Source: Lates calcarifer (lineage: Eukaryota > Chordata > Actinopteri > Centropomidae). From it: a DNA stretch of 64,000 nucleotides. The DNA lies in the NCBI RefSeq assembly GCF_001640805.2, contig NC_066844.1, forward strand, positions 1,173,928-1,237,927, written 5' to 3'. The notes under the pieces are model-generated. The model saw only the letters and a list, made by a program, of their open reading frames with translations. It searched no databases and had not been told where the DNA came from. Both the position numbers and the translations under genes were made by a program. Positions within the stretch are counted from its first letter, which is position 1; every line of letters starts with the position of its first letter. This document shows positions 32,640-43,479 of this stretch, in pieces.

Positions 32640-33680
32640 GAGAGGAGGAGGTGGGATCAGGGCGACGATTCAGACACGTTAATTGGTAAATATTTTAGAC
32701 TGGGGGAAAAAAGTCTGAGGTAAAAAACAAATAAGGATGCTATCATACATGATAATGAGACAAAGACATTTTTTATCTCTTCTCTGCCTTCGCTAACAGA
32801 ATGTATTTGCAAAACCAATCACTGCCCTCAATTAAAAACAAAATTCTGAGTAATTAAAAAACAACTTGGGTCATATTTTCAAAGTTTTACCTGTCATTTC
32901 TTTTTTCTTAATGTGATCTTTAAATAACAGATAGAACTTACTGTCATCCCCTGAACAGTGTTTACGAAAGTCTCAGTTTTAGGGGCATAAAAAAGAAAAA
33001 ACAAACCAAACTGTGGATGTTTACTCACACATCTGTCAGTCTAACCTGCGTCAAATAAATGTAATCAGTTTCATTTAAATCTGATATTTATCATAGTGCA
33101 GTTTTCTCTGCTTGTCTGTAGCTCCTGTTTCAGCTGACAGACCTGATCCACGCAGAAGCAACAGTTCAGTTTTATTCTCTCTGAATGTCAAGAGTCTGAC
33201 TCATACGCAGATCGAGTCTTTACACCAACAAAGACGTGTTTGACGCAGAGTGATGGATGAAGGGCACCGGTCCACAGAAATAAAAAATAAATAAATACAG
33301 CTCTGCCTCGTAGGCTGCTTCTCTGAGCTATCCTCAGACTGCTCTCTAGCAAATGTGCTTTCAAATCGATGTTGTTGGCTTTGTTCTGTTTGTGTTGTGG
33401 TTTAGTAACAAGGAGTAGGTTCTGTGGTATTAAACAGGCGTACAGGAGAGCACTCGTTATTATTTCAGGATCTGGTTCTTTGATTCATCTGGACGTTTAC
33501 ATGTTCTCTGAGGAATTAGAATCAATAACTGGATATTAGTTGTTAATTAATCATAAACACCTGTAAGATGAGGGTCATGTCATCTTCCCTCAGTAATAAC
33601 CTCCTCTCACTATTCATTCATTCACTTCAGCTGGTAAAACATGCACACCATGGCCAACACCCTGGTTTATGATCAGTACT
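32640..33680. other. AT-rich non-coding stretch, no gene seen
   Basis: No element, tandem repeat or exon-like frame stands out. Confidence 0.4.
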
Positions 33681-33784
33681 ATCTGTAATTTTTATATTAC
33701 AGCAGAAAATTGACATTACAAATAAATATTTATCGATAAATAATTCTTTCAGGATTTGAAAAAAAGAAACAAACAAAAAGAAAA

Positions 33785-34430
33785 ACGAGTTTTTCTGCTG
33801 ACCTTTAACAATCCATCGATCTACATCGATACTTGCTTCAATGATCAATGACCCAGTAGCATCGATTGGACATATAACGTCTCACCAAACAGAGCGCAGA
33901 GACAGAGTCAGCTTAACCTTTATTAAACGTGATAACACAGGCTATCGCCGACAAAAATAACAAAACCCCGAACCTTTTCTCTGAGAGAACCACGACCTAC
34001 ATCGTCTCGAAAGCCCGCCTCCACATCCAGCTCCCAGCCAATCACAGGCAGCTGAGATGACAGACAGGCTTCAACATGTTCATTAACCGTGGAATAACAG
34101 GACTTCAACTTAACAGTCTGAACAGTGTTTCTTCACTAACACAGGCACAATACAGTAATTTATAAGACGCGCCTTTATTTTGAAATTCATCAAATATAAA
34201 GCTCAGTACACCAGAATGTGTCTCTTTATAAAGAGAAGGTTGTTTTTCATTTAAATGTCTGGTTGAAGCTCAGGAATAAAAATGTCAGATGATATTTTAG
34301 TTGCTGTTTGTGATTTTATTATGAATGGAAGTGATTGTGTTAAATCAGCAGATGATATCGTCTCATGTCGATCGCTGGCTCCTGAATTGAATCGTATCGT
34401 AGCAGAGTTTGTGGTGTGGGTAAACGTCGA
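33785..34430. mobile_element. hAT-like DNA element fragment (tentative)
   Basis: The left part has 'caatccatcgatctacatcg' and 'tagcatcgattggac'. The right part has 'atgatatcgtctcatgtcga' and 'ttgaatcgtatcgtagc'. Such 'atcgat'/'gaatcgtatcg' words flank several fish hAT elements. No transposase motif is readable between them, so it is either non-autonomous or two unrelated fragments. Confidence 0.35.
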
Positions 34431-34454
34431 ATTGAATCTTTATGTTTATTCTCA

Positions 34455-34500
34455 GTATTAGTGTGGTGTTCCTAATAAAGTGCTCAGTGAGTGTGTAATT
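34455..34500 (+). repeat. Fish repeat tail 'cctaataaagtg'
   Basis: 'gtggtgttcctaataaagtg' and 'ctcagtgagtgtg' match the end of a common fish interspersed repeat ('gtgttcctaataaagtggccggtgagtg'). Confidence 0.5.
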
Positions 34501-34665
34501 GACTGTGAATGGATATCAGGACAGATATTATGTGGGTTTAGAGAGAGAGACACTGAGAGGAGGAGTGAGAGGAAGTTATCAGCCACCGTACATTCAGTTC
34601 CATTATCACCTGTCAGAAATACCTTGTTCCTCTGATGAGATGCCATTCTGCTCAGCTGGAGTGAA

Positions 34666-34667
<2 letters not shown>

Positions 34668-34707
<40 letters not shown>
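34668..34707. repeat. (CA)n microsatellite
   Basis: About 20 CA units. Confidence 0.95.
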
Positions 34708-34711
<4 letters not shown>

Positions 34712-34761
34712 TTAGAGCTACCAGTTTGTCCTCAGTTGAATCAAAGAAAAAAGTGTTTCAG

Positions 34762-34808
34762 AACAGGGAACAGGAAGTGCTAACATGCTAACTTACTTCC
34801 AGGTTTTC
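34762..34808 (+). repeat. Family B 3' end fragment
   Basis: 'gaacaggaagtgctaacatg', then 'ctaacttacttccaggtttt', as at the right end of the full copies; no other part of the family is here. Confidence 0.7.
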
Positions 34809-34998
34809 CTCCCTTGTTGGTCAGAGGTCAAAGGTCACTGTGAGGGCTTTCTGGCTTTCTGGACTTTCTTGAAAAGTGAATCTGTTCTGTTTAATGTTGC
34901 TCCACTTGAAAAATCATTTATTAGAAACTTACAAAACAGTAATTTAATCTCAATTCAGTGACGTGATCATTAATGCACTGTGTAAATCAAACAACAAC

Positions 34999-35270
34999 TG
35001 ACAACCTCTGTAGTCTCATTTAGACACTCGTTAGCAACCGCCTTTTTTAAGACACGGTAACAGCTTCAAACATCAGGAGTGGGGGATTTACTGACCCATT
35101 TTATGTTGGAGAATCAAAACCTGAAAATGTCTTGAGCTTGTGTTAAAACCACAGACCTTATTTCAGACGTTTAACCAGAAACACACTGACTCTGGGACGA
35201 GGGAACAGGAAGTGCTAACACGCTAACATGCTAACTTACCTCCTGGTTTTAAGATTCAGTCCTACAGTTC
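34999..35270 (+). repeat. Family B dispersed repeat, complete copy
   Basis: Carries all diagnostic words in order: 'acaacctctgtagtctcatt', 'cactcgttagcaaccgcctt', 'catcaggagtgggggattta', 'atgtcttgagcttgtgttaa', 'ccagaaacacactgactctg' and 'taacatgctaacttacctcc'. 'acacgctaacatgctaac' is a small internal duplication here. Confidence 0.85.
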
Positions 35271-35445
35271 TCTCACATTTTGCCCCTCCACTCCCACCAC
35301 CCCCCCAACAAAATAAAATTGACGGTCTGAAGTGAGCTGTGGATTTGGAGAATCATTACCAACCACAGTAAATATATCTCATCCTCACTTGGACCATGTC
35401 AGCTCCTCTGATGTTTGAATTTTCTCTGCCGGTAAGGTAGCAGTT

Positions 35446-35451
35446 CTCTCT

Positions 35452-35488
<37 letters not shown>
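35446..35488. repeat. (TC)n(TG)n compound microsatellite
   Basis: A short TC run passes into about 17 TG units. Confidence 0.95.
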
Positions 35489-35489
<1 letters not shown>

Positions 35490-35754
35490 CCTTTACTGTT
35501 AGATGTATGTAAATGTGTGTATCATCCACTTTATTTACATTTGCTTTCATCTATGAATATATTTGGCGTTTGTGTTTGCACTTGATGTGTGTGCTTTTTC
35601 TTTTTGAACTGTGTGTGTTGAGGTAGTGTGTCTGTGCAGACTCAGCTCTTTGTGTAAATTGAAGTGTGTGTAGCGCTGTTAGCGTTCAGTTGATGACATG
35701 TTTTGTTTGCGTGTTTACCTCTTTGCGAACTCATGTATGTGCACATGTCTACCT

Positions 35755-35783
35755 TGTGTGTGTGTGTGTGTGTGTGTGTGTGT
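35755..35783. repeat. (TG)n microsatellite
   Basis: About 14 TG units. Confidence 0.95.
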
Positions 35784-35819
35784 CAGTCAGGGGTAAGTAG
35801 GCCACCTGATCCCCTGCTG

Positions 35820-36240
35820 AATAATTGATGTCCAGTCAGAAAGAGAAAGAGAGAAAACAATGCTGATGATGGCAGCATGACAGAAAGCGTAAAAAGGAAG
35901 GGATGTATTTTAAAAACACTCTGCCTGTAGAGAATGAGGTGCAGGAAAGAGAGAGAGTTTGGCATGAAAGGGTGTTCGATTTTAAGAGGAGGGGTGAGGA
36001 AGAATAGAGCTACAGGACGGAGAAAAGAAGCTGCAGCAGCATAATGTGAGGTCTTTAAGAGAAGAAAAAGCAGACGGAGATAAAGGAGAGGAGGGAGAAA
36101 GTGGTGTGAAGCAACATAATATGGAGAGTGGAGGTGTGAAAAGAGACATTAATGAGATATTAGACATCTGTTTAACACAAACACATTAAACACAGAAGAG
36201 ATGGAGGCAAAGAGACAACCCAACTCTCCCGTCTAGGTTT
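35820..36240. repeat. Purine-rich tract
   Basis: The plus strand is mainly A and G ('gaaagagaaagagag', 'gagaagaaaaag'). Minus-strand frames are Ser/Pro/Leu-rich chance products. Confidence 0.6.
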
Positions 36241-36249
36241 CTTCTCCCA

Positions 36250-36790
36250 CACATTATCATGGGATTGCGTTTGAATATCACGCCACTTTCAGGGATAGTT
36301 CACGTGTCATGTAAGCTTTTCGCATGTCATTTAACGGCGTCTTGTTTAGGGGTGAGGGAGAGGGTTCAGGGGTTCGTTAGCAGAGAAGTGATGTGGCGTG
36401 AAGTGACACATGAAAAGCAAAAAATGTGTGGCGCTGACAAGCAGAATAACTTAAAGAAATCGGCGTGTTATATATTTGGTGAGACCATGCCGTCTTTTCC
36501 TCCCACCCACCACCCTTGCGTTCCTTATGTCCTACGGCATTCCTCATGTTCAGAGGTAATATTCTTTGAATTCTCACTTTCACAGTATGGTAAAGGTTGG
36601 GGACAGGTTGTCGTGAGGTAAACCAGGTTAAGGTGTGGTTAGGCTGCGACTGGACACAAACTCAGACGTACAACTGGGCAGGAGTAAAGACAGAAGCACT
36701 GTGATATTGTTGAAACCTCTTTGAGATGATGACTTTGACATGATTGTTTGCCTCCTTTCACCTTTGTTTCTTTTAATCATGAATAATAAC
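36250..36790. other. Non-coding stretch with an unassigned 120-codon frame
   Basis: The plus-strand frame at 36259-36621 is open for 120 codons (MGLRLNITPL start). I do not recognise it and see no splice sites or homologous copy. At 36704-36750 'attgttgaaacctctttgag' echoes the insertion at 24058-24105. Confidence 0.3.
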
Positions 36791-36800
36791 CATGATCTTC

Positions 36801-37403
36801 AATGCTAGCGTCGAAGGCAACTGGACTTCTTTTGGGTTTCTTGAAGACGTTTCACCTCTCGTCCAAAAGGCTTCTTCACTGCTAAAACCTGATTTGGTCC
36901 CAGGTATTTAACCCTTAGTGGGGTTGTAACCTTGGAGGTGGTCCTGAAAGTCGTCAACCCACCCTGTCGTTAGCATCAGGGATCTCCAGACGGCGTTATA
37001 AGTGGCTGATAGTTAATGTCGTGATCCACCACCTCTGTTTAACTATGGTCGTTCCAGTGACATAGATGGCCTCCTTCACTCCTCTCTAAAACCATCTGTC
37101 CTCTCTGTCCAACATGTGGTCCAAGCTCTTCACAGCATATACAACATTGTTCATCTTGTCCTTTGGATGAACCAGTTTCTACCTGAGAGTTTGCTGGGTC
37201 TGAAATCTACTGAGATGTAGTGCTTGGAGAAAGTTTAAACTTCTCCGACAATCCAGCCACGTATGGGACGTTTGTTTTTCTGCTCTTCACAGCGTTATGT
37301 TCTGGGTTTTTCTCTACGTCTCTTTGCTGACTTGATAGAGGCCCAGTTCAGACAGCCACATTTAAGACCACCATGACCTGGACGACTGAGAACCTGGACA
37401 GGC
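36801..37403 (-). pseudogene. Penelope-like element, GIY-YIG region, internally deleted
   Basis: Read on the minus strand in broken frames: a KRPIRGWIVG-like start, FSKHYISVDFRPS, FIQRT with NNVVY-like codons, then EDRW, VKEAIYV, LNRGG and LSATYNAV equivalents. It ends with 'gacgagaggtgaaacgtctt' and 'agaagtccagttgcctt'. This is the C-terminal endonuclease region and 3' end of fish Penelope-like retroelements as I know them. Between the VVYAV-equivalent and EDRW segments the family has the GIY-YIG core (YIGET...). That part is missing here, so the nuclease is dead. The element is flanked by near-perfect 16-bp direct repeats (36785-36800 and 37404-37419, one mismatch), which look like a target-site duplication. 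Confidence 0.7.
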
Positions 37404-37574
37404 AATAACCACGATCTTCCTCTAACCTTAACCAAGTAGTGCTAGTTTCCTGAACTTAAAGGAACGGTTAAACCGTTAACCCTTGGAGCTACAGGATCAG
37501 GTGAGGACAAACAGCGTATAGTATTTTGGTCTTCAGGTTGGACAACTTGTTGTCTCTCTCGCCCTCTCTCACCC

Positions 37575-37705
37575 TCTCTCTCCCCCCTGTCTGTCAGAGC
37601 TTAAGTCTTTAACAAAGCCTGAGCGAAGCACTTTGGTCATGGGAGGGATTTCTGGACCGAGGCTAATCCCTGGTGGATCTGCTGATTAGGAGACAGACTG
37701 GACTT
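37575..37705. promoter_or_regulatory. Candidate conserved non-coding block
   Basis: Complex words 'agagcttaagtctttaacaa', 'gaagcactttggtcatggga' and 'accgaggctaatccctggtg' appear between two pyrimidine-rich tracts. They are single-copy in the window and no exon frame is present. Confidence 0.27.
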
Positions 37706-37739
37706 TCTGTGAATGAGAGGAAGGAAAAAAAGAAAAATC

Positions 37740-38160
37740 TCTCAGTTTTTCCTCTTCCTCTCTCTCCTCTGCTCCCCCTCTCATTTAAGTTTGTCTCCCT
37801 CACTCTTCTCCTTCAGTACTCCCATCTCTTCTTCATGGCTTTGATATAGTTTCTCCGCCACTCCTCATCTGCTGTTCTTCATCCTCCTTCATTTAATTTC
37901 CCTTCCCTCTCTCGCCACCTCGTCTCCTACTTGTCTGGCCTGTAGTGGTTCCTCATCTGTTCCGCCGCCATCCTTTCCTCTCCTCTTCTATGCTCCATCC
38001 ATCAGAGAAAAACTAGGACTTGTGTCCTTCTTCACCTCCGTCTCATACTTCAAGTCATCCTTCTACATCGTTTGATTGCCTCATCTAATATCTTCTCTTC
38101 CCACCTCTCTCTTCACCCTCCCTTCTTTCTTTGTTCAAATTATGATTGACCTGCCTTCTT
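37740..38160. repeat. Pyrimidine-rich tract
   Basis: Long C/T-rich stretch ('cctcttcctctctctcctct') with few purines, 400 bp long. Confidence 0.7.
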
Positions 38161-38192
38161 TTCCTTTACTTTTAAAGGCTCTGTATGGAGAA

Positions 38193-38720
38193 TAGAGATG
38201 GGAATCTCTAGGCATCTCACGATTTGATTTGATTTGATTACGATGCATCCTCTTTAATCATTGTGTGACTACTTCGTACTTTCAAAGCAAAGTATTTGTA
38301 ATCATCTATAACAGATTGCGCTGTCAGTGAAATATCTTCGATATGTATATATGTATCTCTGCTCCAAAGCGCACAACATAACTCAAAGCTCCGGTTCTCA
38401 ATGACTGAATACAGTCGCAAATCCTCTGCAGTAACAGTTGCAATAGAGTTTGTAATTCGCTTTGTCCTTTCCGAGTCGGGTGGAAGCTTTGACATCTCTT
38501 GCTTGATGGTCCTCTGGTCGGTAGCAGAGGTCCAACCTGGTGTTTTTCATCCTCCTCCAGGTGGAAACTTGTGATATGGTTTCTCAAAATATTTTAGTTT
38601 AATTTGACACAACTTAAAAATAGTGTCTGGTCTAGGTCCTTTTTCCTTCAACCTCATAGAAGCCAAAGTGCTTCCATACACTACCTTTTATGCAGAGGGT
38701 GTTGGTCAGATTTATACATC
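38193..38720 (-). pseudogene. hAT (ZBED-type) transposase relic with BED finger
   Basis: The left boundary 'tagagatgggaatc' followed by 'cacgatttgatttgatttg' is the terminus of a fish hAT family. On the minus strand, coming from 38720, SVWKHFGFYEVEGK fits a BED-finger start. Codons around 38590-38530 give MRNHITSFHLEEDEKH, which has the His-x-His end of a BED finger. At about 38475-38330 ERTKRITNSI, VTAEDLRLYSVIENRSF matches the conserved 'RAKAITESIGVFIAVDMRPYSVVENTGF' block. Frames are broken and the catalytic core is absent, so it is an internally deleted, dead copy. A second BED relic of the same family is at 55920-56170. Confidence 0.7.
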
Positions 38721-38724
38721 TAAG

Positions 38725-39405
38725 AATCCATTTTTCTTCCTCCACTAACAGACAAATCTGAAAACCCTTGTTATTACTGACACCTGTGGCCGTTAAGTGA
38801 ACTGCAGTCTGCGTCCTGTTGCTCACGCTCTGTCGGTGGGCGCCAGCATCCATAAAGTTCTTACCGGCCCACCGTCTGATCATGGTGATAACGTTACTGA
38901 GCAAACAAGCAAAGGTGAGCCAGGTAGCTGTAACTTAGCTACACTGCAGGGATCCAACGTTGGTTTGTTAGCTGACGAAGACGTAATTGTCAAACAGTAA
39001 GTTTGTCCGATTTACCAGCCAGATCAACCCTGGAGGTTTGGGTTAATTTGCAGACATTGTCCACTCAACACAGTAGTTTGCTACTGATCTGTCCACGTTA
39101 GCAGATGAGCTAACATTGTGAGATAAAGTTTTCTGTTTTTTGTTCTTGCTTGGAGTTTGTGTTGGAGTATTTTTTATGCTGACAGCTGGTCGTTTTGTTA
39201 ACGATTGTACACTGCTGGTGTTGTAGCAGCACAGAAGAGTGACCTTTATTGTGGCGGGACACTCGGAAGCGAGCATCCTAAAAACCTGCTACAGGGTGCT
39301 ACAGGCTACTGGGATTGACTCGTTTTTACATCACATTACAGTCTTTTCACATGTTGACAATAAAAAGGCTTTGCCACAAAATATTCTCCATCTATCATCT
39401 TGTTT
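38725..39405. other. Non-coding stretch; possible hAT remainder
   Basis: No clear coding exon. At 38905-38915 ('aag|gtgagcc') and 38995 ('aaca|gtaagttt') there are donor-like sites within a 67-codon plus frame, but no matching acceptor context or family pattern. Confidence 0.3.
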
Positions 39406-39409
39406 CCTC

Positions 39410-39690
39410 ACTTTAATGTCTTCTTGCCTCCCCCCATGCTGCTCTCCTCCGTGTCCTTCCTCTCTCTTATTCATACATGTAGGCTTTAGCTTCGACTTTC
39501 CTGTCACTCCCTCTAATCTCTTTAATTCGCCCTCTTTCCCTCTCTCTCTGTCAACCTCCTGTCTCTCCTTTGCATTTTTAAAAAATTCTTTTTGTTCTCT
39601 AACAACTCTCTCCTCCTCCTATTCCTCCTCCTCCTCACCGACTTTCTCCACATCTCTCCTCATCTCCCCTTCTTTTTCGTTTACAAGATC
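39410..39690. repeat. Pyrimidine-rich tract
   Basis: C/T-rich with 'cctcctcctcctc'. It produces a 171-codon Ser/Leu/Phe-rich plus frame (39239-39754) that I regard as compositional. Confidence 0.7.
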
Positions 39691-39759
39691 CTGCGAGACT
39701 GCCACTCAACCCCAGAAGAAACCAGAGCGCTCAAACCGAGCACATGAATGTTAACTAGT

Positions 39760-40085
39760 ATTTTCACTTAACGACTCCGGCATGTGGGACGCTGGGGAAG
39801 ATCAAACCTAGGTAAAGTTCGTTTTTACACACAGACCGAAAGTCTTTGCTGAGTAAGAGAAACAGAGAAGTTGCTTCCAGGCCAACGTCTCCTCTCTCCT
39901 GTGGATTACGAGCAGGCTTGAAAATGAGACTTATATAACGAGAGCACATCTGAGTCGATCCACAGGATAATTGGAGTGGATCTGTAGATGTTGTGTTTAG
40001 CGTTGAGACGGTTTCTAAATTTGTCAGTGCAGCTAATTGAGACTCTGAGACTCTGATCGACTTCCTTGTGTTCAGATTTCACCTC
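39760..40085. promoter_or_regulatory. Candidate conserved non-coding block
   Basis: Single-copy sequence with 'acttaacgactccggcatgt', 'ccacaggataattggagtgg' and 'gtgcagctaattgagactct'. Several AATT/TAATT homeodomain-type cores. Inference only. Confidence 0.25.
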
Positions 40086-40384
40086 AGGCGTACAGTAATG
40101 TAAAACTGTAACCTCATATATATGTCCTGAAAACTGGGTGTCAAGTTCATATCATGTGTTGTCATTTTTAACGGTATCATCAAGTTTTACACATCCCAGA
40201 ATCAACACAACCTCAGGCTAATCATACATCACTCAATAAGGACTCGTATATAGTACAGTTACAGATGGCAATTGTCTGAACGTGCTGAGCGCTAAAAGGT
40301 TTGGTATGTAAGTATCGATAAAGACTTGAATCGTATCAATACCAGTAGAAATTGATGGATGTTGAGCTTTGTCAACGCTTCAAG

Positions 40385-40490
40385 TTTGCTTGGACTTGAG
40401 GATCAAAGTTATATTTTGGCAGTCAAAGGTCAAAGGTCACTCTGACCTCACCGAACACGTTTTAGGCCATAACTCCAGAATTCTCATGTG
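40385..40490 (+). repeat. 'Aggtcaaaggtcac' fish repeat fragment
   Basis: 'gtcaaaggtcaaaggtcact', 'ctgacctcaccgaacacgtt' and 'ccataactccagaattctca' match the same family as 24990-25690. Confidence 0.65.
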
Positions 40491-40534
40491 CTGGACTGGC
40501 CGGCAGAGACATACAACCACGAGGAGGTGATTCT

Positions 40535-40815
40535 AGTTGGCTTGACTGCATCATTTCATTTGTAGGTTCAGAGTTCACGGTTCAGGAGGTTTTTACCAGG
40601 AGCTGAGTTCTCCTCAGAGGTCTCCTCCTCCCCAAAACAAACAGATCAAGTGATTAAAATCAGTTAAAACACTGAATAAAACGGTTAAAAATGGATGTTT
40701 CTCTGTGATGCTCAGGACGTGGAGAGCAGCTGCTAGCTCAGCTTGTTTCTCTGATTACTGAAGATCCAGATGTCTGACGACTAAAATCCTTCATCTGGTT
40801 TAAGATCAGAGTCAG
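40535..40815 (+). repeat. Family A dispersed repeat, best uninterrupted copy
   Basis: Runs from 'gtaggttcagagttcacggt' through 'aggtttttaccaggagctga', 'gatcaagtgattaaaatcag', 'atgctcaggacgtggagagc' and 'cagcttgtttctctgattac' to 'gactaaaatccttcatctgg'. It serves as reference for locating the breaks in the copies at 21.3 and 47.5 kb. Confidence 0.75.
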
Positions 40816-41039
40816 AACGTTATAAATAAAAGTGACGATGACTTGAAACAGTGAGAAAGTAGTCGACTGAAAATGTGTTTAATTATCTGGCCGACGCCTC
40901 TGGTTGTGCAGCTCGCACACCTGAGCACATTTTGTTGTTTTGTCGTGTCTTTGATTCCAGAAGAATCTTTGAGCCATCTCAGACATGAACAGTAAATTGT
41001 TTTGGCATCAGTCACAGATCAAGAGCTTCCCCCCTTTTT

Positions 41040-42010
41040 ATTCCCATTTTAAATCAGTGTTCAACAGTAATGCAGAGAGGAATCCATCACAGAGGAGGAG
41101 GAAGTCATTTCTCCAGTAGAGGAAAATACAACGCTGCCACGAGCTGTTGAATTTTAAGTGAGGGGCACGATGGGACCGAAATAATCTTTCTATCATGATT
41201 AATCACTGCCTCTAATTGCTCTCTCAACCTACAAGTATAATCTACAGCTGAAACTCAACAGGTTCAGTCATCTTCTCTGAGGACTGCTGGGAGCCACTCT
41301 GAGAAATGGAGGGAATCACAAACTGAATTATAACGAGGTGAGGCAGGGTTAGCCAGGGACCGACTGCACACCAAAATAACTCCAGACTTGCTTTGGAAAT
41401 TGACGATGCATAACAGTTTATGAGTATTCAAGCTTGGATTATTCCTTCAAGTGTCCCAGCAACATGACTGGTTTTGAATATTGGGGGGGCTCTTTGAATC
41501 AGGATTTGTCGTGTCCCATTCACACGCAGGGACTGCAGAGCATTAAAATGAGACGCATCCAGAAAGTCTTTTGGAGCTTTCTCCAGATCAAGACATGAAA
41601 GCCAAATAATGGAGTATCATCCTAATGTCCAGATTAGAGTTGGGACAGGGAGATTACATTGTAGAGGAGTCGAGTCCGTTCCTCCTCTGAAGTTTTTTTT
41701 GGGGGGGAACATGAGCCAAATCTCTTCGCTGTGTAATTATATTCAAGACGTGACAGAGAGGAGCAAGGACACCCTGACATGTAGACAGAAAGACTCCGCT
41801 CCAAAAATAAAAACAAAATGTATTTTAATTATCTTAACTTGTCAGGCTTCTTCCAATAAAATAATAAAAAAAAATGACTCCCCCTGATTTGAAATCCCTC
41901 GCAATTTCATACTGCATTTTGTTCTAAGTATGATTGTCACATAATAAGACTGTTTGGGCAATTACCGCAGCTTTCATAAGGGAATTACTTTTGCACTTCA
42001 TTAAAATGAA
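41040..42010. promoter_or_regulatory. Repeat-poor block with several CNE-like segments
   Basis: Nearly 1 kb lacks any recognised repeat family except short homopolymers. Words such as 'gcctctaattgctctctcaa', 'gacgatgcataacagtttat', 'attacattgtagaggagtcg' and 'gggcaattaccgcagctttc' are complex. ATTA/TAAT cores are frequent. No splice-bounded frame. The low repeat density compared with the rest of the window is directly visible; the regulatory call is inference. Confidence 0.3.
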
Positions 42011-42142
42011 GCAGAGAATATAATTGCGTCTTTTTTTTTCTTTCCCAGTCTCCTTCTCCTCAGTGGTCTCTCGCTTCCAGTTTCTTTTGCTCCAAGAATC
42101 TGTCTCACATACATTTTTATTTTTTATTTTTTGAACGGCAGA

Positions 42143-42164
42143 TGCACACACACACACACACACC
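42143..42164. repeat. (CA)n microsatellite
   Basis: About ten CA units, after a T-rich run. Confidence 0.9.
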
Positions 42165-42264
42165 AGTAGAAATTTATTTGAAATTGCAAAATAGCTAAGA
42201 AGAAGTAAGCCTCTTGCATCTCTGGGGAGACGACTCGGATTCAAGGTTTTCACTTTGAAAAACA

Positions 42265-42800
42265 ATACACTTATTATGGCATTTTGCCTGCGAGGGAAAT
42301 AGCTTCCTCCTCTCCGATCCCTCCATTTGGCAAAGATGATTTAAAGGCATGTTTAACACCGTCAGAAGCATCTTTGCTTTTGCAGAGGAGCACATGGTGT
42401 GTGTGCACATGTGTGTGTACGTGCAGGGATTTGTGTGGGTTCATGTCAGAGCAAGTGTGTTTATGCATAGAGAAGCATACGTGTGTCTGTGTTAAATACA
42501 TCTGTCGCTCGGCATGTTTCCTTTGCGTTCAGATGTGTGATGTGTGTGTGTGTGAATGTATCTCTGAAGACGGCAGCAAAAGGCTCAGTGAGGATATAAC
42601 CTTTGTCCGCCACTATTTTCCCTCCCTCCTCCTCCTCCTCTTCCTCTTCTCTGCTGAGGGAAGCTGTTTCCCTCTATTTGCATTACAGCGGGAAGATGAA
42701 AAATAGCACAGAGGCAGGCTGCCGACTCAACATGACCAGTAAACACATTTTAGGTCCAAGCTGCTGTAAAAAATCCTCCACATTGCACAAAAATCTTTTT
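42265..42800. promoter_or_regulatory. Repeat-poor block, candidate conserved non-coding
   Basis: Contains 'ttatggcattttgcctgcga', 'atttggcaaagatgatttaa', 'tatttgcattacagcgggaa' and TG-rich spacers at 42395-42560. 140- and 130-codon plus frames overlap in different phases, one Cys-rich because of the TG repeats. No protein family or splice structure. Confidence 0.27.
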
Positions 42801-43217
42801 GTTTTTTTGCCTTTTCTGATTGTACATGTTGTTTTGTCAGAAACTGTGTCTGTAAAAGCAGGAAGTGAAGAGCAACCTTTAAAAGCCGGTTTATTTTATT
42901 CATTTTACCCACTTATCACAGCAGCTCCTTCCTGTTTTTTTCCCTCCCCTTTACTCCATTATGGAGAACTTGCAGAAAACCTGCAGGTGATCTGACTTTT
43001 CTCCATTTTAAATACTCCCGTCAGAACAAAATCAAGGTCAGTGTGTGAGCAGAGTGTGAGCAGAGTGTGAAATCAAAGATGCAACTTATTTATTTCCTTT
43101 AAGAAATAAATAAAGAGAACAGCTTAGCCTTGATGATATTTACAAATCTTGACCTCAAATCGTCGTTCGTTAGGAAGTATTAGAATAATGGAGGACAACT
43201 CCACCGCTCTTATTGTT

Positions 43218-43445
43218 CTTCTCAGTGTCTGACAACATTATGACAGGATTCCTACAGAGACAGAGCTTTTTATCAAAGAGGAAGATCCTTTTAGTTTGAC
43301 CAGAAAAATCACTATATACCAGTACCAGACTCCATTGACAAAAACAGGAATTTTATAGAGCAGAACACAGGAGCTGCTGGGATACCACTGCCTCCATCTG
43401 TTAGTGTTTGTGTTACTGTGTGGTACTTTAACATAAAGCATCCGA
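43218..43445 (+). mobile_element. Family E/D element, half copy
   Basis: Starts with 'gtgtctgacaacattatgac' and 'agagacagagctttttatca' (part E), then the left arm of hairpin family D ('ccagactccattgacaaaaa', 'gcctccatctgttagtg'). It ends at the centre after 'ggtactttaacataaagcat' and the right arm is lost. E followed by D also occurs at 57091-57453. Confidence 0.75.
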
Positions 43446-43479
43446 ACACAACGACAGCCGATCTCTCAGAGTTTAGAGT

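Noticed and set aside
38797..39000. 67-codon plus frame with two donor-like sites near 38910 and 38995
   Set aside because: It overlaps sequence adjoining a hAT relic, with no convincing acceptor and no family pattern.
39239..39754. 171-codon plus-strand frame
   Set aside because: Its central and C-terminal parts are produced by a pyrimidine-rich tract (Ser/Leu/Phe/Pro), with no family pattern or splice sites.
42284..42706. 140-codon Cys-rich plus-strand frame resembling a secreted peptide
   Set aside because: The cysteines come from imperfect TG repeats (tgtgtg read as Cys-Val); there is no signal peptide or splice context.
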